Positions 1 to 8,947 of a stretch of 64,000 nucleotides of DNA are shown in pieces. The stretch is from positions 62,001 to 126,000 of the forward strand of contig NZ_JADQTL010000002.1 in the NCBI RefSeq assembly GCF_017168145.1, given 5' to 3'. The DNA is from Anaerovorax sp. IOR16 (GTDB taxonomy: Bacteria; Bacillota; Clostridia; Peptostreptococcales; Anaerovoracaceae). The notes under the pieces were generated by a model. The model was not told the origin of the DNA. It worked only from the letters and a program-made list of their open reading frames with translations, and ran no database searches. Position numbers and translations under genes: made by a program. Within the stretch, counting starts at the first letter, position 1, and each line of letters begins with the position of its first letter.

Positions 1-37
1 TTTATTTGTATGTTATTATCTCTAGATGGAGGTTAAA

Positions 38-781
38 ATGAATCATACTTATAGAACGGCTGAAGTTGCAAAGATAATTGGAATACATCCAAATACAGTT
101 CGTCTTTATGAAGAGTTAGGACTTATTCCCAAACCAAAACGTCAAGACAACGGATATCGTATTTTTACTGATTTTCATATTGAACAATTCAAACTTGCCC
201 GCATTGCTTTTCAAATAGAAATTCTGCAAAACGGTTTGCGAAAAAAAATTATTAAAATGATAAAAACATCTGCATCTCATGATTTTGACCAGGCACTTAA
301 ACTTGCAGAAGATTATTTATCCCAAGTACAGAAAGAGCAGCATAATGCAGAAGAAGCAATAGAAATCGTAAAGCAGCTTTTATACGGAGAAACGGAAAAA
401 GATATTTTGTCATTGAAAAGAAAAGAAGTATCGGAATATCTGAAAGTCTCTATGGATTCGCTCAGAAATTGGGAGATGAATGGTTTATTATCAGTAAAAC
501 GTAAAGAAAATGGATATCGCATCTATACGAATGAAGATATGAAACGACTGAAAATTATTCGTTCACTTCGATGTGCAAATTATTCCCTTGAAGCAATTTT
601 ACGTATGCTCAATGAATTATCTTCGAATCCGAAAACCAATATAAAAAAAGCACTTAACACCCCCAAAAATAGTGATGATATTATATCCGTATGTGATAAG
701 TTAATTTACTCACTGAAAGAGGCAGAAAGCAATGCAAAAATAATAATTGATAAACTGCAATTTATGAAAACTAAATTTTAA
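38..781 (+). CDS. Double-MerR transcriptional regulator
   Basis: 247-residue regulator with two MerR-type winged-helix domains. The first is near residues 4-60 (TAEVAKIIGIHPNTVRLYEELG), the second near 133-195 (EVSEYLKVSMDSLRNWE). Each ends in the wing signature NGYRI-(F/Y)-T. An in-frame ATG lies at 26, but GGAGG at 28-32 overlaps it and sits five bases before the ATG at 38, so 38 is chosen. The gene is followed by its own terminator and then an ABC efflux pump on the same strand. A drug-responsive regulator of that pump is the natural inference. The ligand cannot be read from sequence. Confidence 0.85.
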   Translation: MNHTYRTAEVAKIIGIHPNTVRLYEELGLIPKPKRQDNGYRIFTDFHIEQFKLARIAFQIEILQNGLRKKIIKMIKTSASHDFDQALKLAEDYLSQVQKEQHNAEEAIEIVKQLLYGETEKDILSLKRKEVSEYLKVSMDSLRNWEMNGLLSVKRKENGYRIYTNEDMKRLKIIRSLRCANYSLEAILRMLNELSSNPKTNIKKALNTPKNSDDIISVCDKLIYSLKEAESNAKIIIDKLQFMKTKF

Positions 782-795
782 CAACCCTACATTTT

Positions 796-826
796 AACAC
801 CAGCCTTTTGGCTGGTGTTATTCTTT
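796..826 (+). terminator. Rho-independent terminator after the MerR gene
   Basis: Perfect 10-bp stem (AACACCAGCC / GGCTGGTGTT) with a TTTT loop, followed by a T-rich tract. It separates the regulator from the ABC genes, which therefore probably have their own promoter. Confidence 0.85.
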
Positions 827-865
827 TTCATGTAAAAATGATATGTATTAAAGGAGGATTATAGT

Positions 866-1612
866 TTGGAAGAAGTAATTAAAGTAAATGAGCTATCTAA
901 GTCTTACAATGGGCAGTGTGCAATAAAAAATATAAGCCTATCCGTAAAACGAGGTATGGTATTCGGCTTGCTCGGTGCAAACGGTGCAGGGAAAAGTACA
1001 ACAATTGAATGCATCTTAGGCACCAAAAAATCCGATTATGGAACCGTATCTATTTTAGGAATGAATCCGCAGACGGAAAGAAAAAAAATATTTGAAAAAG
1101 TAGGTGTCCAGTTTCAAGAAGCTAATTATCAAGAAAAAATAACTGTAGGAGAACTATGCGAGGTTACGCAATCTCTTTATAAGTCGGCTGCAAATTATCA
1201 TGATTTATTAAAGCAATTCGGAATTTACGATAAACTTAAAAGCTTTGTTTGTGAGCTTTCTGGAGGTCAACGACAACGATTGTTTATAATTCTTGCACTC
1301 ATCCCAAATCCTGAAGTCGTTTTTTTAGATGAATTGACAACAGGACTTGACGCAAAAGCGAGACGTGATGTTTGGAAGTGCCTTTCCGATCTAAAAATAA
1401 AAGGTCTTACAATCTTTTTAACGTCACATTTTATGGACGAGGTTGAAGCCTTATGTGACAATATTTGTATATTAAAAAAGGGTCAAATCATTTTTTACGG
1501 AACCATACAGGAAGCAATTGCATCAAGCCCTTTTGAAAAATTTGAGGATGCTTATCTTTGGTATACAGACGAGGAGGAAGAAAATAATGAAAACATTTCG
1601 AACAATGCTTAA
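866..1612 (+). CDS. ABC transporter ATP-binding protein (efflux type)
   Basis: 248-residue ATPase of the ABC-2 drug/lipid export class. It shows Walker A GANGAGKST near residues 38-46, signature LSGGQRQR, Walker B VVFLDEL followed by a D-loop TTGLD, and an H-loop in TSHFMDE. Walker B reads LDEL where most relatives have LDEP, a mild oddity. Translation starts at a TTG eight bases after AGGAGG. The gene overlaps the following permease by 26 bp, so the two form one pump. Substrate unknown; the upstream MerR regulator suggests a toxic compound. Confidence 0.9.
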   Translation: MEEVIKVNELSKSYNGQCAIKNISLSVKRGMVFGLLGANGAGKSTTIECILGTKKSDYGTVSILGMNPQTERKKIFEKVGVQFQEANYQEKITVGELCEVTQSLYKSAANYHDLLKQFGIYDKLKSFVCELSGGQRQRLFIILALIPNPEVVFLDELTTGLDAKARRDVWKCLSDLKIKGLTIFLTSHFMDEVEALCDNICILKKGQIIFYGTIQEAIASSPFEKFEDAYLWYTDEEEENNENISNNA

Positions 1613-2330
1613 AACAGAAATAATGATATCATTAAGAGGAATGGATATGTTTATTTTTGCAATCTGTATGCCTCTTGTGGTGTTAATCATACTCGGTATT
1701 ATTTATGGAAACAAACCCGCTTTTGATGGTGCAGAATATACTTTTTTACAGCAATCTTTCGGTGCACTTGTAACAATTTCAATATGTGCTGGGGGAGTAA
1801 TGGGTCTTCCTTTAGTCATATCAGACTACCGGAGTAAAAAAATATTAAAACGATTTCAGGTAACCCCAATCAGCCCTGTAATCATTTTAACGGTTCAAGT
1901 GGTTATCTATACAATCTATGCCCTTTTATCTCTCTTGCTTATTTATATTACAGCAACGAATTTCTTTCATTATCAGTTAGAGGGTTCTTGGCTTCATTTT
2001 TTATTCGGCTACTTTTTAGTTATGCTGTCCATGTTTAGTATTGGAATGATGGTAGGTGGAATTGCACCTAATATTAAAATGGCAAGTATCATTGCAAGCA
2101 TACTGTATTTCCCTATGCTGATTTTTTCAGGTGCAACATTGCCATACGAAGTTATGCCTCCCGCACTTCAAAAAATAGCGGATATTCTACCGCTAACGCA
2201 CGGAATTAAGCTACTCAAAGGGGCATCGCTAGGGTTGCCGATAGACCATGTCTTAATGCCGATCATCATCATGATTGTGCTGGCTGTAATCTGCATTGGT
2301 ATTTCAATCAGGTTTTTTAAATGGGAGTAA
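1587..2330 (+). CDS. ABC-2 type permease
   Basis: 247-residue membrane protein starting at the ATG at 1587 behind GAGGAGG (1571-1577), inside the end of the ATPase gene. It has about six hydrophobic segments with the ABC-2 pattern: a membrane entry near residue 20, a long central set, and a segment ending PLTHGIKLLKGASLG before the last helix. It is the membrane partner of the preceding ATPase. It ends at the bidirectional terminator shared with the convergent FtsW-like gene. Confidence 0.88.
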   Translation: MKTFRTMLKTEIMISLRGMDMFIFAICMPLVVLIILGIIYGNKPAFDGAEYTFLQQSFGALVTISICAGGVMGLPLVISDYRSKKILKRFQVTPISPVIILTVQVVIYTIYALLSLLLIYITATNFFHYQLEGSWLHFLFGYFLVMLSMFSIGMMVGGIAPNIKMASIIASILYFPMLIFSGATLPYEVMPPALQKIADILPLTHGIKLLKGASLGLPIDHVLMPIIIMIVLAVICIGISIRFFKWE

Positions 2331-2333
2331 TTT

Positions 2334-2405
2334 TGCCCTTTCGGGTTCGAATCCCACAAACTTTATTAAATAAAAAACTCACTCAAATGAGTGAGTTTTT
2401 TATTT
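2334..2405. repeat. Intergenic repeat, copy A, with bidirectional terminator (empty IS1182 target)
   Basis: Contains a tRNA T-arm-like stretch (GGGTTCGAATCCC), an A/T spacer, and a 10-bp stem (AAACTCACTC / GAGTGAGTTT) with an AAAT loop at 2375-2398, flanked by A and T runs. It can terminate both the ABC operon and the convergent FtsW-like gene. The same unit recurs at 4214-4293 and 6987-7067, where an IS1182-family element is inserted in the hairpin. This copy is the uninterrupted version. Confidence 0.8.
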
Positions 2406-2415
2406 GCGAGGTATC

Positions 2416-3813
2416 TCAAGAATGGATTACATTCAGATTAATAATTAGCTTGCCATCCTCATAAGAAAACATGGATTGATTGCCTTTGCCATGATTTGTT
2501 TTAGTCCCAAAAGAATAATCTCTAAAGATTTCTCCTGTGCGGAATACGGAAAGCATAAAGCCAATTAACGCAGCATTGATGAACAAGGCTGTATTTCCGT
2601 AAGAAATAAATGGCAACGACAGCGAAGAAACCAAACCATAGCCAAGATTATCGATAATATAAAAAACTGCTTGCAAAATAAAGGTTACTATAATTGTTAA
2701 CGCAATAAGTGAGCCTAAAACACTCTTTTCTTTTAAAGACTTATGGATTCCTATCATAGCAAATATTACTATCAGTAGTGTGATGCAAAATAAAATCACA
2801 TAACCAAACTGATGAATTAAATAAACAAGAGAGTAATCAGTGCTGATGTTGGGCAATGCTGTTATATCTCCAATATTTTGAGGAATAGCACCCTTGCCAT
2901 AGAAAACGGCTTCAGATAAAAGATCTCTGATTACGCAATATAGATATCCTGTCCCTAACCTATCTTGCTCTGGGTTTAGAAAAACACTGAATCTATGCGA
3001 TGTACGGCTTATTATGAAAATATACAATATAGAAAACATTACTACAGCAGGAATCAAAACCAGCATCAATCCTTGCTTTTTATTAACACCAAACCATCCA
3101 CGGGAAATTGCAAAGCAGAGAACTGTTAAAGCTGTAATGGTATATAAAATCAAGCCTGATAGTGTCGGAATTACTGACAAAAAAACAGCAAGTGGCAAAT
3201 AAGCAATACCACTCATCAAAATACCAACGATTCCTTTATTCCTCATGCTATAAACAAATAGTGCAAAAGCAATGGGAAAAATCAAAGAAAGGTACGACAA
3301 TGATACAGAAAATCCCCCTATAAGCCATATCAATCTACCATTCACTCCTGTTCCTAACATAATTTCAATTATGGAAATAATCAAAATAAGACCATATATT
3401 TTATTTGCATGTTTTCCAAGCAAAGTAAAGTCAATGTAGTAGCAGCATATAAAAAGTCCGAATGCAAGAGCATATGGTAAAATACTAAATCTCCTGAGTG
3501 AAGCTGAAGCATCTATAAAATAATGAATAGACAATCCTGTTAGGATGAGAATTCCAGTTAGCACTATCATTAACCACTGGGATTTAGGCTTATGTGTTTT
3601 ATCAAGTTCTTGACCTACAAACACAGCATCTCCCATCTGTGCAATGGCTTTTTGTGTGGCTAAATTTTCATCATCTCCACCTGACATATATGCATCTCTC
3701 TGGTCACACAGATGATGTTCAATTTCGGTAGAGATTATCGGCTTGGCTTTTTTCCAGCGAATTTGCTCGCTGACTTTGTTACAATATTCTTTTATTTGCT
3801 CAAATGGTTGCAT
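2416..3813 (-). CDS. FtsW/RodA/SpoVE-family membrane protein with HAAS-type prefix domain
   Basis: 465-residue protein. Residues 1-80 form a soluble permease-prefix (HAAS-like) domain (KAKPIISTEIEHHLCDQRDAY, AIAQMGDA). About ten membrane segments follow, with the SEDS-type polytopic pattern and a late LSLPFISYG motif typical of FtsW/RodA. A PadR regulator gene overlaps its start by 14 bp, the usual pairing for HAAS-prefixed membrane proteins. A role as a conditionally expressed SEDS-like glycan polymerase or lipid II-handling protein is inferred. It is not the housekeeping cell-division gene, because no cell-wall cluster surrounds it. Confidence 0.8.
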   Translation of the reverse strand: MQPFEQIKEYCNKVSEQIRWKKAKPIISTEIEHHLCDQRDAYMSGGDDENLATQKAIAQMGDAVFVGQELDKTHKPKSQWLMIVLTGILILTGLSIHYFIDASASLRRFSILPYALAFGLFICCYYIDFTLLGKHANKIYGLILIISIIEIMLGTGVNGRLIWLIGGFSVSLSYLSLIFPIAFALFVYSMRNKGIVGILMSGIAYLPLAVFLSVIPTLSGLILYTITALTVLCFAISRGWFGVNKKQGLMLVLIPAVVMFSILYIFIISRTSHRFSVFLNPEQDRLGTGYLYCVIRDLLSEAVFYGKGAIPQNIGDITALPNISTDYSLVYLIHQFGYVILFCITLLIVIFAMIGIHKSLKEKSVLGSLIALTIIVTFILQAVFYIIDNLGYGLVSSLSLPFISYGNTALFINAALIGFMLSVFRTGEIFRDYSFGTKTNHGKGNQSMFSYEDGKLIINLNVIHS

Positions 3814-4147
3814 AGTTTAAACCTCCATTCAAAACCTTATTTACAGCGTTTGAATAGTCAATCCATTCTTGATGCTTCTCTTTTAACAAGCTTTTGCCTT
3901 TTGTGGTTAAGTGATAATATTTTCGAGTTCGTTCGTTATCTGCTTTTTCCTCGTAGGATTCCACAAGCTCTTTTTTTTCAAGGTTGTGCAAAATCGGATA
4001 AAGTGTACCAGCTTTTAAATCAAAAGTGTGGTCAGACTTGTTTGAAAGTGTTTCAATCATCTCATAACCATACATATCTTTTTCTTCCAGTAGCTTTAAA
4101 ATTAGTGTTGTTGTACTTCCAGTTAATAAACTCTTGTCAATAGACAT
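3800..4147 (-). CDS. PadR-family transcriptional regulator
   Basis: 115-residue winged-helix repressor with the PadR pattern: LLEEKDMYGYEMIE in the first helices, LYPILHNLEKKELVES around the recognition helix, and TRKYYHLTTKGKSLL in the wing. The start at 4147 has GGAGG seven bases upstream. It is first in a two-gene operon with the FtsW-like gene, and overlaps it. Probably autoregulatory through the AT-rich dyads around its promoter. Confidence 0.9.
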   Translation of the reverse strand: MSIDKSLLTGSTTTLILKLLEEKDMYGYEMIETLSNKSDHTFDLKAGTLYPILHNLEKKELVESYEEKADNERTRKYYHLTTKGKSLLKEKHQEWIDYSNAVNKVLNGGLNYATI

Positions 4148-4181
4148 ATATTGGCCTCCTTTATATATCGATTATCTATAT

Positions 4182-4210
4182 ATAATATATCGGAAGTCTA
4201 TATATGTCAA
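4182..4210 (-). promoter_or_regulatory. padR promoter
   Basis: On the minus strand, TTGACA (4205-4210), a 17-bp spacer and TATTAT (4182-4187). Alternating ATATCG/CGATAT dyads between the -10 and the gene are plausible PadR operator sites. Confidence 0.7.
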
Positions 4211-4213
4211 GCA

Positions 4214-4293
4214 TTTTTCACTCTCGCTGCCCTTTCGGCTTCGAATCCCACAAGCTTTACCATACAAAAAAACTCACTCAAATGAGTGAGTTT
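4214..4293. repeat. Intergenic repeat, copy B (interrupted by IS1182)
   Basis: Same T-arm-like unit and AAACTCACTC hairpin as copy A, with a C for G in GGCTTCGAATCCC. The hairpin (4270-4293) is duplicated on the far side of the insertion at 5882-5905. Confidence 0.75.
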
Positions 4294-5881
4294 CAGACTG
4301 TAGACAAGGATATCTCTATCTTTGCCTACAGTTTTTTTTACATAATGTAATACATTTTATTGTATTTATGGTAAAATATATGTATAAATACATGGAGGTA
4401 TTTGCTTTATGATGGGTAAGAAAGATTTATTAGGTCGTGATCAATTTCAAATGGTAACCTTGAATTCTCTTGTTCCACAAGATCATATTATTCATAAGAT
4501 AGATACTGCGATTAATCTCTCTTTCATTTATGACCTTGTAAAAGATTTGTATTCTGATGTGGGAAAAGAAAGCATCGATCCTGTTGTCTTAATTAAAATT
4601 ACCCTCATTCAATATACCTTTGGTATTCGATCCATGAGACAGACCATTAAAGAAATTCAAACGAATGTAGCTTATCGATGGTATCTTGGTTATAGTTTAG
4701 AGGAAGAAATTCCTCACTTTTCTACCTTTGGTAAAAACTACTCTCGTCGGTTTCAAAATACTGACTTATTCGAACAAATCTTTCAAAGAGTCATTGCTGA
4801 AATCATGGAATATGAATTCATTAATTCAGAAAGCATTTTCATTGACGGTACACATATTAAAGCAAGTGCAAATAACCATAACAGTGAAAAAGAAACCGTT
4901 TTGGAATCCGTTAAATACTATGAAAAAGAACTAATGAAAGAAATTAACGAAGATCGCATTGAACGAGGAAAACAAGCTTGTAAAAAAAAACGGAAGCCAA
5001 AGAAAAGACAAAAGTAATCAAGAAAAGTACCGTAGATCCGGATTGCGGCGTATTTCATAAAGGAAAGCATAAGGTAGTATTTGCTTATGCTGCAAATGTA
5101 GCTTGCGATCGAAACAATTACATACTTGCTTTTCATACAAATCCAGGAAATGTACATGACTCAGTTGCATTCCCAAAGATTTATGAAAAAGTAAAAAGAT
5201 ATAAAGGTGTAAAAAATATTGTAATGGATTCCGGATATAAAACACCTGCAATTGCTAGAGAAATACTCAAAGATAAACGAATTCCTATCCTACCATACAA
5301 ACGACCTATGACAAAAAATGGTTATTTTAAAAAACACGAATATGCTTATGATGAATACTATGATTGCTTTGTATGCCCAGAAAACCAAGTGTTAAACTAT
5401 ACTACAACAAATAGAGAAGGGTATCGGGAATATAAGAGTAAAGGAGAAATTTGCAAGAGTTGCCCTTCCTTATCAGAATGCACAGCAAGTAAAGACCATG
5501 TAAAAGTAGTCACACGTCATATATGGGAAAACTACATAGAGCAATGTGAGGACATTCGTCATACTCCAAAGTATCGAGATCTTTACAAACTACGGAGTCA
5601 AACCATTGAGCGAGTCTTTGCCGATGCAAAAGAAAAACATAATATGCGTTATACACAATATCGAGGGATTCAGAAGATAGAAATGGAACTGAATCTTCTT
5701 TTTGCGTCCATGAATCTAAAAAAACTAGCAACATGGATTCATAAATCTGAAAGAAGGAATCAAATGGCATAGAGATATCCTTTTATTTTTTCTTTTTTTA
5801 AAAGCTTTATAGAAAAAATAGAAAATACCTTGCAGAAATTATAAGAATATAAATTTAGCAAGGTATTTTGTCTACAGTCTG
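4294..5881 (+). mobile_element. IS1182-family insertion sequence, copy 1
   Basis: 1588 bp bounded by inverted repeats starting CAGACTGTAGACAA. The 24 bp at 4270-4293 recur exactly at 5882-5905 as the target duplication. That duplicated sequence is a complete terminator stem-loop. The element encodes one transposase split by a frame change. A second copy of identical length lies at 7068-8655 and differs by scattered substitutions. Confidence 0.92.
4409..5772 (+). CDS. IS1182-family DDE transposase (needs -1 frameshift), copy 1
   Basis: The first frame runs 4409-5017 (DUF772-type N-terminal part, first catalytic Asp in IDGTHIKASAN). The second frame continues to 5772 with the second Asp in MDSGYKTPAIAR and the Glu in QTIERVFADAKEKH. 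Both frames meet at nine consecutive A residues (4982-4990). A -1 slip there reads CKKK-TEAKEK and gives a 454-residue protein, a normal length for the family. The start follows TGGAGG. Either programmed frameshifting or a shared disabling mutation could explain the split; both copies carry it. Confidence 0.85.
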
Positions 5882-5945
5882 AAACTCACTCAAATGAGTG
5901 AGTTTTTTATTTGTGATATCTTGCATATAGGATATCACTAATTTT
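5882..5945. terminator. Duplicated terminator hairpin plus second hairpin
   Basis: 5882-5905 is the IS1182 target-duplication stem-loop followed by T residues. A second stem GTGATATC / GATATCAC (5913-5920, 5931-5938) is followed by a T run on the plus strand. They lie at the 3' side of the minus-strand MBL gene. Confidence 0.6.
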
Positions 5946-5992
5946 TTATCCAGACTTGAACTATCGTTTGGTGTTATGCCCATTTTGTTCAA

Positions 5993-6787
5993 TTAAACTT
6001 CTATCTCTTGTCCACATGATAAGTAGAACATGTTAGGTATTTGTTGTGATAAGTATTGAAATGCTTCTATGCCTGTGCAGTGGCAGGTATAAAACCGAGT
6101 TTGAGTATAGATTTGCAATTCTTGAACAATAGCGTTTAATAAAGTGGTTGAAACAGTTTTCTTGGTTATTGGATTAATCAAGTGATAACCACCCACACAG
6201 ATTAGCGGTTGATATATATTTGCTTTATTCATAATATTTACTATCCCTGCATGACCGCAACCCATAATAAGAGCTGTTTGATTTTCTGTGATAATCAAGC
6301 TTTGTTCGTGCGAAAATTTGTCTTTTCCGTCCCTATCATATAGAGTATCATTTACAGTGGAATAGCATTTATCTGTTTGACTTACGGTAAACAGATTTAA
6401 TTCCTCATCAATTTGGTAATCTCCATTAATCAAAATTATTTGTGGATGTGTTTCAAGTTTGCTATCAATGCCAACATTAATCTTCATAAAAAATATTTTA
6501 CTATAATGAGGTTCAAACGCTTTTCTTTGCACGAATATTTTTGCTGTTGAATTGATTTGTAAAAAACGATTTATGGCTCCACCGTGATCTATATGACCGT
6601 GTGAGACAATAACCGTATCAACCTTAGAAAGGTCGATACCTCGTATTTTTGCATTCTCAAATAGAGTATCATCCGAACCTAAATCAAACAGAATTTTATG
6701 CTTTTTAGTTTCTATATAGAGCGATAAGCCGTGTTTGGCTTTCAACTCACATTTAGTATGATTTTCTACTAAAACAGTAATCTTCAT
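5993..6787 (-). CDS. MBL-fold metallo-hydrolase
   Basis: 264-residue metallo-beta-lactamase-fold protein. The metal-binding HxHxDH motif is in VSHGHIDHGG near residues 61-70, with further ligands in MGCGHAGIVN and a late VGGYHL. The overall pattern matches the archaeal/bacterial group annotated as dihydropterin ribofuranosylaminobenzene phosphate synthase-like hydrolases (COG1237 type). The actual substrate is unknown. The gene stands alone, with AGGAG just upstream of its ATG. Confidence 0.82.
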   Translation of the reverse strand: MKITVLVENHTKCELKAKHGLSLYIETKKHKILFDLGSDDTLFENAKIRGIDLSKVDTVIVSHGHIDHGGAINRFLQINSTAKIFVQRKAFEPHYSKIFFMKINVGIDSKLETHPQIILINGDYQIDEELNLFTVSQTDKCYSTVNDTLYDRDGKDKFSHEQSLIITENQTALIMGCGHAGIVNIMNKANIYQPLICVGGYHLINPITKKTVSTTLLNAIVQELQIYTQTRFYTCHCTGIEAFQYLSQQIPNMFYLSCGQEIEV

Positions 6788-6889
6788 TTATTCCTCCAGA
6801 CTGAGAAAGTAATATAAACAACCTTTATCTAACTAATTATAACATGGACAAGATAAAAAAAAGCACCCTAAAAGGATACTTTTTTGTTT

Positions 6890-6908
6890 TGGCGGAGAGT
6901 CAGGGATT
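6890..6908 (-). repeat. Partial duplicate of the tRNA-Ser 3' end
   Basis: 19 bases (TGGCGGAGAGTCAGGGATT) identical to the 3' end of the tRNA-Ser gene at 8686-8773, CCA included, but not continuing into a tRNA. A perfect 10-bp hairpin (GTCTTCATCC / GGATGAAGAC) follows at 6932-6958. Such tRNA-3'-end duplicates are typical scars of integration at tRNA genes. The rest of 6788-7067 holds only AT hairpins and repeat copy C. Confidence 0.6.
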
Positions 6909-6986
6909 TACACAGCTGCTCCGCACCTGCCGTCTTCATCCAAACACAGGATGAAGACCAGCTCGTTAAAAAGTATCCACGATACT

Positions 6987-7067
6987 TTTTTTCACTCTCG
7001 CTGCCCTTTCGGGTTCGAATCCCACAAACTTTATTAAACAAAAAAACTCACTCAAATGAGTGAGTTT
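6987..7067. repeat. Intergenic repeat, copy C (interrupted by IS1182)
   Basis: Third copy of the T-arm-like unit with the AAACTCACTC terminator hairpin (7044-7067). The second IS1182 copy interrupts it at the same point as copy B, and the hairpin is duplicated at 8656-8679. Confidence 0.75.
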
Positions 7068-8655
7068 CAGACTGTAGACAAGGATATCTCTATCTTTGCC
7101 TACAGTTTTTTTTACATAATGTAATACATTTTATTGTATTTATGGTAAAATATATGTATAAATACATGGAGGTATTTGCTTTATGATGGGTAAGAAAGAT
7201 TTATTAGGTCGTGATCAATTTCAAATGGTAACCTTGAATTCTCTTGTTCCACAAGATCATATTATTCGTAAGATAGATACTGCGATTAATCTCTCTTTCA
7301 TTTATGACCTTGTAAAAGATTTGTATTCTGATGTGGGAAAAGAAAGCATCGACCCTGTCGTCTTAATTAAAATTACCCTCATTCAATATACCTTTGGTAT
7401 TCGATCCATGAGGCAGACCATTAAAGAAATTCAAACGAATGTAGCTTATCGATGGTATCTTGGTTATAGTTTAGAGGAAGAAATTCCTCACTTTTCTACC
7501 TTTGGTAAAAACTACTCTCGTCGGTTTCAAAATACTGACTTATTCGAACAAATCTTTCAAAGAGTCATTGCTGAAATTATGGAATATGAATTCATTAATT
7601 CAGAAAGCATTTTCATTGACGGTACACATATTAAAGCAAGTGCAAATAACCATAACAGTGAAAAAGAAACCGTTTTGGAATCCGTTAAATACTATGAAAA
7701 AGAACTAATGAAAGAAATTAACGAAGATCGCATTGAACGAGGAAAACAAGCTTGTAAAAAAAAACGGAAGCCAAAGAAAAGACAAAAGTAATCAAGAAAA
7801 GTACCGTAGATCCGGATTGCGGTGTATTTCATAAAGGAAAGCATAAGGTAGTATTTGCTTATGCTGCAAATGTAGCTTGCGATCGAAACAATTACATACT
7901 TGCTTTTCATACAAATCCAGGAAATGTACATGACTCAGTTGCATTCCCAAAGATTTATGAAAAAGTAAAAAGATATAAAGGTGTAAAAAATATTGTAATG
8001 GATTCCGGATATAAAACACCTGCAATTGCTAGAGAAATACTCAAAGATAAACGAATTCCTATCCTACCATACAAACGACCTATGACAAAAAATGGTTATT
8101 TTAAAAAACACGAATATGCTTATGATGAATACTATGATTGCTTTGTATGCCCAGAAAACCAAGTGTTAAACTATACTACAACAAATAGAGAAGGGTATCG
8201 GGAATATAAGAGTAAAGGAGAAATTTGCAAGAGTTGCCCTTCCTTATCAGAATGCACAGCAAGTAAAGACCATGTAAAAGTAGTCACACGTCATATATGG
8301 GAAAACTACATAGAGCAATGTGAGGACATTCGTCATACTCCAAAGTATCGAGATCTTTACAAACTACGGAGTCAAACCATTGAGCGAGTCTTTGCCGATG
8401 CAAAAGAAAAACATAATATGCGTTATACACAATATCGAGGGATTCAGAAGATAGAAATGGAACTGAATCTTCTTTTTGCGTCCATGAATCTAAAAAAACT
8501 AGCAACATGGATTCATAAATCTGAAAGAAGGAATCAAATGGCATAGAGATATCCTTTTATTTTTTCTTTTTTTAAAAGCTTTATAGAAAAAATAGAAAAT
8601 ACCTTGCAGAAATTATAAGAATATAAATTTAGCAAGGTATTTTGTCTACAGTCTG
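7068..8655 (+). mobile_element. IS1182-family insertion sequence, copy 2
   Basis: 1588 bp with the same CAGACTGTAGACAA terminal repeats as copy 1. A 24-bp target duplication at 7044-7067 and 8656-8679 is again the whole terminator stem-loop. It differs from copy 1 by several substitutions, including one that changes His to Arg early in the transposase. Confidence 0.92.
7183..8546 (+). CDS. IS1182-family DDE transposase (needs -1 frameshift), copy 2
   Basis: Same two-frame organisation as copy 1: frame one 7183-7791, then a -1 shift in nine A residues (7756-7764) into the frame ending at 8546. The DDE residues lie in IDGTHIK, MDSGYK and QTIERVF. The slippery run is intact although the two copies have diverged elsewhere, which favours a functional frameshift signal over independent decay. 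Confidence 0.85.
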
Positions 8656-8685
8656 AAACTCACTCAAATGAGTGAGTTTTTTATT

Positions 8686-8773
8686 TGGCGGAGAGTCAGG
8701 GATTCGAACCCTGGGTCCGGTTAAGGACACGGCATTTCGAGTGCCGCACGATCGACCACTCTGACAACTCTCC
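8686..8773 (-). tRNA. tRNA-Ser (anticodon CGA)
   Basis: Complete class II cloverleaf on the minus strand. It has a 7-bp acceptor GGAGAGT / ACTCTCC, anticodon stem CGGCA / TGCCG closing loop CTCGAAA (anticodon CGA), a long variable arm with GTCC / GGAC, T-arm CAGGG-TTCGAAT-CCCTG, and encoded CCA. It reads UCG codons. Confidence 0.95.
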
Positions 8774-8829
8774 ACAGAATGATAAAAATTCAGAAAAAAT
8801 GAGACGCATAAAATCGTCACATCTTAGAA

Positions 8830-8858
8830 ATTATAGCATAGGGAGCATTTAATTGCAA
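8830..8858 (-). promoter_or_regulatory. tRNA-Ser promoter
   Basis: Minus strand TTGCAA (8853-8858), 17-bp spacer, TATAAT (8830-8835), about 57 bases before the tRNA 5' end. Confidence 0.7.
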
Positions 8859-8947
8859 GATACTTCTATTAATTCCAATCAGCATTTTAACAATATAAAG
8901 GATAACGTTTTTAGTATAAAACCCTTTTGATTTTCCAATAATTTGGG

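Noticed and set aside
2334-2362. Possible tRNA gene from the TTCGAAT T-arm motif (also at 4230 and 7010)
   Set aside because: Only the T-arm can be folded; no acceptor pairing, D-arm or anticodon arm exists on either strand.
5224-5772. Separate gene for the second half of the IS1182 transposase (and 7998-8546)
   Set aside because: The frame is open far upstream of its first ATG and carries two of the three catalytic residues; it is the continuation of the first frame after a -1 shift.
8629-8820. 63-codon minus-strand ORF over the tRNA-Ser gene
   Set aside because: It simply reads through the tRNA and IS end.
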